Assembly: GCF_000701505.1 (NCBI RefSeq)
Contig: NZ_JNJB01000001.1
Coordinates: 434,001-498,000 of the forward strand
Direction: 5' to 3'
DNA: 64,000 bases
Source of the DNA: Dyadobacter crusticola DSM 16708
Lineage (GTDB): Bacteria > Bacteroidota > Bacteroidia > Cytophagales > Spirosomataceae
The notes beneath the pieces were generated by a model. It had not been told where the DNA came from. It made no database searches and saw nothing but the letters and a program-made list of their open reading frames with translations. The translations under genes were made by a program, and so were the position numbers. How positions within the stretch are numbered: the first letter of the stretch is position 1; each line of letters begins with the position of its first letter. Shown piece by piece: positions 24,366-31,990 of the stretch.

Positions 24366-24487
24366 AAAAAAAAAGAACGGCTCTAAGACCGCTCTACAAG
24401 AGTAACTACACTCGTAGAAAAAGGCTAGAAAACCTCGTCTTTTCGGTTACTATGTGATTTCGAGTACACCATATTTTGCTTTTAAGA
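24366..24487 (-). ncRNA. Candidate greA leader RNA with its own terminator
   Basis: On the minus strand a perfect TAnnTTTG (TATTTTTG, 24492-24499) would start RNA near 24485. About 70 bases on comes a hairpin at 24394-24417 (arms CTACGAG and CTCTTGTAG, one G-U pair and a bulge). A second stem follows (GAGCGG and CCGTTC at 24375-24394) with a run of nine T. The result would be a short RNA of about 115 bases ending before greA. E. coli greA makes comparable leader transcripts (GraL). Function here is inferred. Confidence 0.5.
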
Positions 24488-24550
24488 ACGACAAAAATAA
24501 CAATATTTGTGAATGGTAACACCATAATTCTGCAAAAGCAGCATGTGTAT

Positions 24551-25471
24551 ATGTCAACATCACTAAGGATAATCTTCATGGGAACGCCCGATTTCGCGGT
24601 CCCAAGTTTACAAAGTCTGGTCGAAAGCAATTCTAATGTAGTGGCGGTTGTTACTGTGCCCGACAAGCCCTCGGGCCGCGGTCAGAAGCAGACAGCCTCG
24701 CCGGTGAAAATCTATGCAGAGCAACAGGGAATCCCGGTTTTACAGCCTGAAAAGCTTCGTAACCCCGAGTTCCTGGAACAATTGCGCGCGTTCAATGCCG
24801 ATCTGCAGGTGGTAGTCGCATTCAGGATGCTGCCGGAAGTGGTGTGGAATATGCCGCCGAAAGGCACATTCAATTTGCACAGCTCGCTGTTGCCGCATTA
24901 CCGGGGCGCCGCGCCAATTAACTGGGCGGTGATCAATGGAGAGACGGAGACGGGAGTTACGACTTTTTTCATTGAAAAAGATATAGATACCGGCAAAATC
25001 ATTTTCCAGGACAAAGAGTCCATTTTCCCGGAAGACGACGCAGGTACTTTGCATGATCGTTTGATGGAAAAAGGCGCAGCGCTGGTTGTAAAAACTGTAA
25101 AAGCCATTGAGGCTGGTGACTACCCGCAAGTACCGCAGGAAGAACCGGCGGACATCAAGCTGGCACCCAAGATTTTCCGCGAAACCTGCGAGATCGACTG
25201 GAACAAACCTTCCCTTGCAATTCACAACTTTGTAAGAGGCTTATCACCCTACCCCGCTGCCTGGACTACCCTGAATGGACTTTCATGCAAGATTTTTAAA
25301 ACAACCCAGATTGAATCAGACGAGCCGGGAGAAGCAGGCGAATACAGGACGGACCAAAAATCATTTCTTCACTTCAAAACGGGTGACGGGTGGATTGGGA
25401 TCGAGATTTTACAATTAGAGGGAAAAAAGAGAATGCAGATTGGCGATTTTCTCAGGGGTTACCGGATCTGA
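24551..25471 (+). CDS. fmt: Methionyl-tRNA formyltransferase
   Basis: Fmt formylates the initiator Met-tRNA. The start at the ATG at 24551 gives MSTSLRIIFMGTPDFAVPSL, matching the family; the open frame extends 25 codons upstream to a TTG without family similarity. Key motifs are FNLHSSLLPHYRGAAPINWA with the catalytic Asn/His region, and TGVTTFFIEKDIDTGKI. The C-terminal OB-like domain starts near residue 205. Length is 306 residues. It diverges from greA. The transposase gene begins 41 bases downstream. Confidence 0.95.
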   Translation: MSTSLRIIFMGTPDFAVPSLQSLVESNSNVVAVVTVPDKPSGRGQKQTASPVKIYAEQQGIPVLQPEKLRNPEFLEQLRAFNADLQVVVAFRMLPEVVWNMPPKGTFNLHSSLLPHYRGAAPINWAVINGETETGVTTFFIEKDIDTGKIIFQDKESIFPEDDAGTLHDRLMEKGAALVVKTVKAIEAGDYPQVPQEEPADIKLAPKIFRETCEIDWNKPSLAIHNFVRGLSPYPAAWTTLNGLSCKIFKTTQIESDEPGEAGEYRTDQKSFLHFKTGDGWIGIEILQLEGKKRMQIGDFLRGYRI

Positions 25472-25512
25472 GAAGCTGGTTTGAAATATTTACACACTAC
25501 AACACTATCATA

Positions 25513-25974
25513 ATGGCAAACACTTACTCTCAGGTTCACCTGCATTTTGTTTTTACCCCAAAGCACCGCGCTGCGCTGATTGATCCTACGTGGGAAGATG
25601 ATTTGTATAAATACATTACGGGTATCGTGCAGAAAAATAAACACAAGATGCTCGCAATTAACGGAATGGAAGACCATTTACACATGCTGATCGGATTCCA
25701 AACGACACAGAGCATTGCGAGTCTGATGCAAGATGTAAAAGCCGATTCGTCTCAATGGATTAATAGTCGCGGATATTGTGGTTCAAGGTTTGAGTGGCAA
25801 CTTGGTTATGGCGTGTTTTCTTACAGCAAATCAGCGGTAAAAAATGTGATCCGCTATATCCGCAATCAAAAAGAACATCACAGAAAAGTAGAATTCATAG
25901 CCGAATACAAATCGATCCTCGAAAAGTTCGAAGTCGACTACAACGAAAAATATATCTTCGAACCTCCAAAGTAG
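25513..25974 (+). CDS. IS200/IS605-family TnpA (Y1 HUH transposase)
   Basis: A 153-residue single-strand transposase. The HUH motif is H55-L-H57 in GMEDHLHMLIG, and the catalytic Tyr is probably Y115 in VIRYIRNQKEHH. EWQLGYGVFSYSKS is also a family signature. The protein looks complete. It lies between fmt and folA and is followed by three small hairpins. Such Bacteroidota elements are related to REP-associated transposases. No tnpB partner is present. The start is the ATG at 25513. Confidence 0.9.
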   Translation: MANTYSQVHLHFVFTPKHRAALIDPTWEDDLYKYITGIVQKNKHKMLAINGMEDHLHMLIGFQTTQSIASLMQDVKADSSQWINSRGYCGSRFEWQLGYGVFSYSKSAVKNVIRYIRNQKEHHRKVEFIAEYKSILEKFEVDYNEKYIFEPPK

Positions 25975-25995
25975 CGTTGTTTTTACCGATGTGGC

Positions 25996-26080
25996 GTCGC
26001 TATGCGACTATCACAGCGGCAAACCGCAAAGCGACAAACGTCGGGAACAATACGAATACATCAAAAAATCGCAGAGCGAT
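25996..26080. repeat. Three small hairpins downstream of the transposase
   Basis: GTCGC-TAT-GCGAC at 25996-26008, GCGG-CAAA-CCGC at 26016-26027 and ATCGC-AGA-GCGAT at 26068-26080 are all short perfect hairpins. They lie between the transposase stop and folA. IS200-type transposases recognise hairpins at the element ends, so these may be the right end or REP-like copies. No matching left end was found before 25513. Confidence 0.55.
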
Positions 26081-26093
26081 AAAATATTTGTAG

Positions 26094-26591
26094 ATGAAAA
26101 TAGCGATTATAGTTGCAGTATCCGGTAATGGCGTTATCGGGAAAGATAATCAGTTGTTGTGGCGGTTGCCGGATGATTTGAAGCGGTTTAAGCAGTTAAC
26201 CCTTGGTCACCCGATGATTATGGGACGGAAGACATTCGAATCGATCGGAAAGCCGCTGCCAGGTCGTACCTCTATTGTTGTAACACGCAATGCAGATTTC
26301 CGTCCGGAAGGTGTGATGGTTGTCCATTCATTGGAGGAAGCAATTGAGGCTGCACGTCAAATTGAAGAAGAGGAAGCATTCATCATCGGCGGAGGTGAAT
26401 TGTACAGACAGGCGCAGTCCATTGCCGACCGCTTATACGTAACGGAGGTACATACCGATATTGAGGGCGATACCTTTTTTCATATTAGCGACCCTTCCGC
26501 ATGGGCAGAAACCGAGCGCATTGTGCACGAGCACGACGAGAGACACGCTTTTAAATTTGAATTCGTTAATTATTCAAAGAGACCTGATTAA
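26094..26591 (+). CDS. folA: Dihydrofolate reductase
   Basis: Reduces dihydrofolate to tetrahydrofolate with NADPH. The 165-residue protein has VSGNGVIGKDNQLLWRLPDD, with the active-site acid in the WRLPDDL segment, then MGRKTFESIGKPLPGRTSIVV-type NADPH-binding segments and FIIGGGELYRQA. The length is typical of bacterial FolA. It follows the transposase hairpins closely, so its promoter may have been affected by that insertion. thyA is not adjacent. Confidence 0.95.
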   Translation: MKIAIIVAVSGNGVIGKDNQLLWRLPDDLKRFKQLTLGHPMIMGRKTFESIGKPLPGRTSIVVTRNADFRPEGVMVVHSLEEAIEAARQIEEEEAFIIGGGELYRQAQSIADRLYVTEVHTDIEGDTFFHISDPSAWAETERIVHEHDERHAFKFEFVNYSKRPD

Positions 26592-26632
26592 TAAGTATTT
26601 TTGTAGTTACGTAACCCATGTGACTCTATAAA

Positions 26633-27727
26633 ATGCAAGTATTAATTGATACCCTGACTGTCGAATTAAGTACCACACCTGTTGACAAGCGGCCCGTTTA
26701 CATTACCGGAAATTTTTGCAAATGGCTGCCGGACCTCGAAGAATACAAAATGATGCTCGTTTCTCCGGGCAAGTATACTTTTCAGTTTCCCGAAGATGCA
26801 GAGCTGGATTTTCCAGTAGAATACAAATACACCCGCGGAGGCTGGGACCAGGTTGAACTTGACCGGTTTGGCAATCCGTACGGAAATCGGGTGATTACTG
26901 AAAAGGACACCTTAATACAGGATACAGTACTTCGCTGGCAAACTGACGTTTTGAAAAAAACAGACATATCCCCCATTGTTGAGCTCGTTTCCGAAGAATT
27001 TGAAATTCCTCAGTTCGGCAAAACACGTCGGGTGCAGATCCTGCTCCCGCACGATTACTACGACCGCCCTGATCTTACGTTCCCCGTCTTGTATATGACA
27101 GACGGCCAGAATCTTTTTGGAGAAGGTTCAGAATTCGGTAACTGGAACATTGACAAGAGCCTTACCAAGCTGGCGAAGGAAGAAAAATCCGGCGTGATCA
27201 TCGTCGCGATTGACCACGGCAATGAAGACCGTATCCTGGAATTTTCACCATACACCAATCCTAAACTAGGAAAGGGCAAAGGCGAGTTGTTCATCAGGTT
27301 CATCGCGGAGACACTGAAACCCCACATCGATTCGAAGTATCGTACCAAGCCCGACCGACTAAATACTGGTATTGGCGGGAGTTCTGTTGGCGGACTGCTG
27401 AGCATTTATGCCGCCTTGATGTTCCCACAGGTTTTTGGCAGGATCATGGCATTTTCACCCTCGTTATGGATTTCCCAGCGCATCTATTTTGACGTAATCC
27501 ACTTCTTCGAGCCTTTTGCCACACGCATTTACCTATACGCAGGTGGAAAAGAGGGCGCGAACATGATCCCGAACTTCAATAAATTGACAGAGGCACTGGA
27601 AAATCAGCGTTTTGGCTACGACCGCGTACAGATAAAAACCAGCACAAATCCCAAAGCAGATCACAGCGAGAAGCATTGGAGCAAAGAATTTCCAATTGCA
27701 TTAAAGTGGCTTTTCTTCGGGGAGTAG
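26633..27727 (+). CDS. Esterase of the Fes/BES1 type with an N-terminal CBM-like domain
   Basis: A 364-residue protein. Residues 1-100 look like a starch-binding or early-set beta-sandwich (VYITGNFCKWLPDLEEYKMM, FPVEYKYTRGGWDQVELDRF). Residues 120-364 form an alpha/beta hydrolase of the putative esterase family, with the nucleophile at S251 in GIGGSSVGGL and the catalytic His probably in the DHSEKHW segment. No signal peptide is seen, so it is probably cytoplasmic. Relatives act on enterochelin or acetylated sugars; the substrate is unknown. It may share a transcript with folA, 41 bases upstream. Confidence 0.78.
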   Translation: MQVLIDTLTVELSTTPVDKRPVYITGNFCKWLPDLEEYKMMLVSPGKYTFQFPEDAELDFPVEYKYTRGGWDQVELDRFGNPYGNRVITEKDTLIQDTVLRWQTDVLKKTDISPIVELVSEEFEIPQFGKTRRVQILLPHDYYDRPDLTFPVLYMTDGQNLFGEGSEFGNWNIDKSLTKLAKEEKSGVIIVAIDHGNEDRILEFSPYTNPKLGKGKGELFIRFIAETLKPHIDSKYRTKPDRLNTGIGGSSVGGLLSIYAALMFPQVFGRIMAFSPSLWISQRIYFDVIHFFEPFATRIYLYAGGKEGANMIPNFNKLTEALENQRFGYDRVQIKTSTNPKADHSEKHWSKEFPIALKWLFFGE

Positions 27728-27770
27728 ATTAAACGAGGGAGGAAAGGGAGGATGGAAGCAAGAAGGAAAA

Positions 27771-27843
27771 GGAGGATGGAGGAATGGGACGAAGGAACGA
27801 TAGTTTTCCCTTTCGTCCCATTCCTCCCCTTTCTCCATCCTCC
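27771..27843. repeat. Purine-rich inverted repeat between convergent genes
   Basis: GGAGGAATGGGACGAA (27778-27793) and TTCGTCCCATTCCTCC (27812-27827) are perfect complements. An outer pair, GGAGGATGGA (27771-27780) and TCCATCCTCC (27834-27843), extends the structure with a bulge. Upstream, from 27735, a purine-only stretch repeats GGAGGATGG. It lies between the convergent esterase and hslU and could act as a terminator both ways, though it is far larger than usual. Confidence 0.7.
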
Positions 27844-27847
27844 TTTT

Positions 27848-29242
27848 TCAAAGAATATACTGACTCAGATCCCTGTTTTTGACTAAGTGCGAGAGCTTTT
27901 CTTGTACCATTTCTGCGGTAACAGTAATCTGCGAATCTGCACCGATCAGGTCGGGAATGTCGAACATGAAATCGTTTAGCAGCAAACTCATCACTGTTTG
28001 CAGGCGCCTTGCTCCGATGTTTTCAACTTCGCTGTTTACCTCGAAAGCGATCTTTGCCATTTCGCGCAGCGCACCATCTTCAAAAATCAACTCTACCCCT
28101 TCTGATTCCATCATCGCTTCATACTGCTTTGTCAATGCATTCTTAGGCGTTTTCAGGATTTGGTAGAAATCCGATTCTGTAAGACTATTCAGCTCCACGC
28201 GTATCGGGAAGCGGCCTTGCAGCTCGGGAATGAGGTCGGAAGGTTTTGAAACGTGAAATGCACCTGCGGCCACAAACAGGATATGATCTGTGTTGATAAC
28301 ACCATGTTTGGTGTTAACTGCGCTGCCTTCCACGATGGGTAGCAGATCGCGCTGCACACCTTCGCGGCTTACATCCGGGCCTCCGCCACCGTTTGATCTG
28401 CTGGAAGCTACCTTGTCAATTTCATCAATGAAGATAATCCCAAGATTTTCGGCCTTTTTGATCGCTTCCAGCTTCACTTCGTCCATATCGATCAGTTTGG
28501 AAGCTTCTTCATCGAGCAACAGCTTACGGGCTTCTTCCACAGTCACCTTCCGTTTTTTACCGCGGCGCGGCATCATATTACCGATCATTTCCTGAATATT
28601 CATCATCGAAACATCGTCAACAGTCCCTCCGATCATACCCACATTCGGCATTTGATTTTGCTGTACTTCAATTTCTATTTTCCGGCTGTCCAGTTCTCCA
28701 TTCCTGATTTTTTCCCTGAAACGTTCGCGTGTGCGCTGGTTCAGCTCACCGTCGTCGTCCGGCATATCGTCTGCCCCACCCTCTGGCCGCACACGTGGTA
28801 CACCTGAACCGTGTACAGGCGGAATGAGCGCGTCTAAAATGATATCTTCCACGGCCTGTTCGGCCTTGATCTTCACTTCCTCCTTCTTCTGCATTCTTAC
28901 CATCCCAACAGCCTGCTCCACCAGGTCGCGCACCATACTCTCCACGTCGCGGCCTACGTAACCTACTTCGGTAAATTTGGAAGCTTCTACCTTCACAAAA
29001 GGCGCATCAGCTATTTTCGCGAGCCGGCGTGCAATCTCCGTCTTGCCTACCCCGGTGGCCCCGATCATTAATATGTTGTTTGGAATAATTTCCTTCTGAA
29101 TGTCTGCCGGGCTGTTCATTCTTCTCCACCTGTTCCGCAATGCGATAGCAACGTTTCGTTTCGCGTCATTTTGTCCGATTATGTACTGGTCAAGCTCAAA
29201 AACGATTTGGCTGGGAGTCAGGCGATTTAAGTGTTCAGTCAT
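27848..29242 (-). CDS. hslU: HslU, ATPase subunit of the HslVU protease
   Basis: HslU unfolds substrates for the HslV peptidase. The 464-residue AAA+ protein has Walker A GATGVGKT at 61-68, Walker B in IIFIDEIDKVA, and a typical intermediate domain between them. It ends in DLSQYIL, the C-terminal tail that docks into HslV. The intermediate domain has an unusually charged stretch (GGADDMPDDDGELNQRTRER). hslV is not adjacent here, unlike in many bacteria. The upstream gap of 250 bases carries the GH92 promoter on the other strand. Confidence 0.97.
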   Translation of the reverse strand: MTEHLNRLTPSQIVFELDQYIIGQNDAKRNVAIALRNRWRRMNSPADIQKEIIPNNILMIGATGVGKTEIARRLAKIADAPFVKVEASKFTEVGYVGRDVESMVRDLVEQAVGMVRMQKKEEVKIKAEQAVEDIILDALIPPVHGSGVPRVRPEGGADDMPDDDGELNQRTRERFREKIRNGELDSRKIEIEVQQNQMPNVGMIGGTVDDVSMMNIQEMIGNMMPRRGKKRKVTVEEARKLLLDEEASKLIDMDEVKLEAIKKAENLGIIFIDEIDKVASSRSNGGGGPDVSREGVQRDLLPIVEGSAVNTKHGVINTDHILFVAAGAFHVSKPSDLIPELQGRFPIRVELNSLTESDFYQILKTPKNALTKQYEAMMESEGVELIFEDGALREMAKIAFEVNSEVENIGARRLQTVMSLLLNDFMFDIPDLIGADSQITVTAEMVQEKLSHLVKNRDLSQYIL

Positions 29243-29444
29243 TTTAATGTATATCGATTGTTATAATAATGTCAGTATAAAAGCTGTTTGCAAGGAAAAC
29301 AGGAGCATTAAATTGGCAAAGGAAGATCATCGCCAAACGTGATGCTTTTGCCTCCATGCAAAAAGAATTATGCCGGTACAAAATGTCATACTGCAACCGT
29401 TTGCAATTCTTGATTGATTCTGTTCTTCTTAGACGCCCTTCCAT

Positions 29445-29452
29445 TACATTTG
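29445..29452 (+). promoter_or_regulatory. -7 promoter element for the GH92 gene
   Basis: TACATTTG is a perfect TAnnTTTG. The expected RNA start near 29459 leaves a leader of about 34 bases before the ATG at 29493. The -33 element is weak. Confidence 0.5.
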
Positions 29453-29492
29453 TCACTGTTTCGAATTGAAGAATTCTATTTATATCAGCTCA

Positions 29493-31775
29493 ATGAAAAA
29501 AAACTGCTATTACCTTTTACTTTTTCTATTAAATGCATCCGTCCTGTTCGGACAATCGGCTGAAAAGCCAAAGCCTGTCGACTACGTAAATCCGCTGATG
29601 GGTACCCAATCTAAATTCAGCTTATCGGCCGGCAATACCTACCCGGCCATCGCGCTTCCCTGGGGAATGAACTTCTGGATGCCGCAAACTGGCAAAATGG
29701 GTGACGGATGGAGCTATATGTACGATGCCGAGAAGATCAGGGGCTTCAAGCAAACGCACCAGCCCAGTCCCTGGATCAACGATTACGGGCAATTTTCAAT
29801 CCTTCCTATTACCGGAAAATTGAAGATCGACGAGGAGAGCCGCGCGAGCTGGTTTTCTCATAAAGCGGAAACAGCCAAGCCGCATTACTATAAAGTGTAC
29901 CTGGCCGACTACGATGTTACGACCGAAATCGCACCTACCGAAAGAGCCGCACAATTCCGGTTTACATTCCCGGAGTCCGACAGTTCGTACGTATTGCTGG
30001 ATGCATTTGACAGAGGATCTTACGTGAAGATCATCCCGGGTGAACGCAAAATCATCGGTTATACCACCAAAAACAGCGGCGGTGTTCCTGCCAATTTCAA
30101 AAACTATTTTGTCCTGGTTTTTGACAAAGCATTTACATTTTCTTCCGCATTCCGTGGCAAGCAGCTGGCAAAGGATACGCTGGAACTGAAAGCAAATCAC
30201 GTTGGGGCAGTCATCGGATTTAAAACCAAAAGAGGCGAAAAAGTGGGCCTTAAAGTGGCTTCATCTTTCATCAGTCCGGAACAGGCTGAGCTTAACCTGC
30301 AGCGCGAACTGGCAAACGACAGTTTTGATGTTACAAAAGCAAGAGGTGAGAAAATCTGGAATGATGAACTTTCCAGGATTCAGGTGGAAGGTGATAATAT
30401 CGACGAGATCCGCACTTTTTACTCCTGCCTCTACCGGGTTCTGTTATTCCCCAGGAAATTTTACGAACTGGATAAGGCAAACAAAGTAGTGCATTACAGT
30501 CCGTACAATGGCGAGGTTAGACCAGGCTATATGTTCACAGACAATGGTTTCTGGGATACATTCCGTGCGGTTTTCCCATTCTTTACACTGATGTACCCTA
30601 CATTGAACGGACAGATTATGGAAGGTTTGGCCAATGCATACGACGAAAGCGGCTTCCTTCCCGAATGGGCCAGCCCGGGTCACCGCGATTGTATGATAGG
30701 CTCCAACTCCGCTTCCCTGATTGCTGATTCATATGTTAAAGGGATCAGAGGCTACGATATTAACAAACTGTATGAAGCAATCCTGAAAAACACTGAAAAT
30801 GCCGGACCGGTAAGTTCAGTTGGCCGCTTTGGACATGAATATTACAACGAGCTGGGTTATGTTCCCTACGATGTAAAAGTGAATGAAAATGCAGCACGTA
30901 CATTGGAATATGCATACGCTGACTTTTGTATCTCGCAGCTGGCAAAAGAGATGAAGAAGCCCCAGAAAGAGGTGGATTTATACCTGAAAAGAAGCCAGAA
31001 CTATCGCAACCTTTTCGATCCTGAAACTAAATGGATGCGCGGAAAGAACAAGGACGGACAGTTTCAGAAACCATTCAATCCATTTAAATGGGGCGATGCA
31101 TTTACCGAAGGAAACAGCATCCATTATACCTGGTCTGTATTCCAGGATGTGAAGGGACTGATCGGGTTAATGGGCGGGCGTGAAGCTTTTGTTCAGAAAC
31201 TGGATACTGTTTTTACATTACCTCCTATTTTCGACGACAGCTACTATGGCTTCCCAATCCACGAAATCCGTGAAATGCAGATTATGAATATGGGTAACTA
31301 TGCGCACGGTAACCAGCCTATCCAGCACATGATTTACCTGTACAACTATGCCGGCGCGCCGGACAAGGCACAGTACTGGTCGAGGCAGGTAATGCGCAGG
31401 TTGTACCAGCCTACGCCCGACGGATACTGCGGAGACGAGGATAATGGGCAAACTTCTGCCTGGTACGTTTTTTCTTCACTAGGCTTTTACCCTGTAACTC
31501 CTGGGACAACGCAGTACGTAATCGGCTCGCCGCTATTCAAGAAAGCTACGTTGACAATGGAAAACGGCAAGAAGTTTACGATGCAGGCACCTGAAAACAG
31601 CGAATCCAATATCTATATCCAGTCGGCCAATCTGAATGGAAAAAGCTATGGAAATACGTATCTCGAACATGCTGATATTCAAAAAGGAGGCACAGTGCAG
31701 TTCAACATGGGCAGCAAACCATCCAAAACATGGGGAACCAAGCCGGAAGCAGTGCCGTTTTCGTTGACGAAATGA
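29493..31775 (+). CDS. GH92-family alpha-mannosidase
   Basis: Calcium-dependent exo-acting alpha-mannosidase family. About 760 residues from the ATG at 29493; a TTG nine codons earlier is unlikely. The signal peptide is MKKNCYYLLLFLLNASVLFG. The N-terminal beta domain starts VDYVNPLMGTQSKFSLSAGN. The (alpha/alpha)6 domain holds TEGNSIHYTWSVFQD with a likely catalytic Glu and GDEDNGQTSAWYVFSSLGFY with the acidic base region. The motif often written GNEP reads GNQP here. The enzyme is probably periplasmic and acts on mannose-containing glycans. Its stop is two bases before heptamer array C. Confidence 0.92.
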   Translation: MKKNCYYLLLFLLNASVLFGQSAEKPKPVDYVNPLMGTQSKFSLSAGNTYPAIALPWGMNFWMPQTGKMGDGWSYMYDAEKIRGFKQTHQPSPWINDYGQFSILPITGKLKIDEESRASWFSHKAETAKPHYYKVYLADYDVTTEIAPTERAAQFRFTFPESDSSYVLLDAFDRGSYVKIIPGERKIIGYTTKNSGGVPANFKNYFVLVFDKAFTFSSAFRGKQLAKDTLELKANHVGAVIGFKTKRGEKVGLKVASSFISPEQAELNLQRELANDSFDVTKARGEKIWNDELSRIQVEGDNIDEIRTFYSCLYRVLLFPRKFYELDKANKVVHYSPYNGEVRPGYMFTDNGFWDTFRAVFPFFTLMYPTLNGQIMEGLANAYDESGFLPEWASPGHRDCMIGSNSASLIADSYVKGIRGYDINKLYEAILKNTENAGPVSSVGRFGHEYYNELGYVPYDVKVNENAARTLEYAYADFCISQLAKEMKKPQKEVDLYLKRSQNYRNLFDPETKWMRGKNKDGQFQKPFNPFKWGDAFTEGNSIHYTWSVFQDVKGLIGLMGGREAFVQKLDTVFTLPPIFDDSYYGFPIHEIREMQIMNMGNYAHGNQPIQHMIYLYNYAGAPDKAQYWSRQVMRRLYQPTPDGYCGDEDNGQTSAWYVFSSLGFYPVTPGTTQYVIGSPLFKKATLTMENGKKFTMQAPENSESNIYIQSANLNGKSYGNTYLEHADIQKGGTVQFNMGSKPSKTWGTKPEAVPFSLTK

Positions 31776-31777
31776 CG

Positions 31778-31981
31778 TCGGCTGTCAGCCGTCGGCTTTT
31801 GGCTGTTAGCTGTTAGCTGAATTTAAGAAACTTGAAGAAGCTCTAACTGACGCTGAAAGCCATAAGAATTTCCAAAAAACTAAAAAGCCGAAAGCCGATT
31901 GCTGACGGCCGACAGCTAAAAAATTTCATCTAAACTAAACGCTAAAAAGCCGACGGCCGCTCGCCGAAAGCCGACAGCCAC
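31778..31981. repeat. Heptamer array C, three arms with inversion
   Basis: Arm C1 (31778-31819) has six heptamers: TCGGCTG, TCAGCCG, TCGGCTT, TTGGCTG, TTAGCTG, TTAGCTG. Arm C2 (31885-31919), inverted, has AAGCCGA, AAGCCGA, TTGCTGA, CGGCCGA, CAGCTAA. Arm C3 (31947-31981), inverted, has AAGCCGA, CGGCCGC, TCGCCGA, AAGCCGA, CAGCCAC. Each arm is in exact 7-base register. C1 can pair with C2 or C3. The arrays fill the whole gap between the GH92 stop and the aldo/keto reductase start, apart from unrelated AT-rich spacers. Confidence 0.85.
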
Positions 31982-31990
31982 AACAAAATC

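Noticed and set aside
24361..24480. tRNA gene in the greA upstream region
   Set aside because: Two hairpins are present, but there is no acceptor stem or T-loop sequence; a terminated leader explains the structure better.
31778..31981. Heptamer arrays as a CRISPR array
   Set aside because: Units are 7 bases long and contiguous, without unique spacers of regular length, and no cas genes are present.
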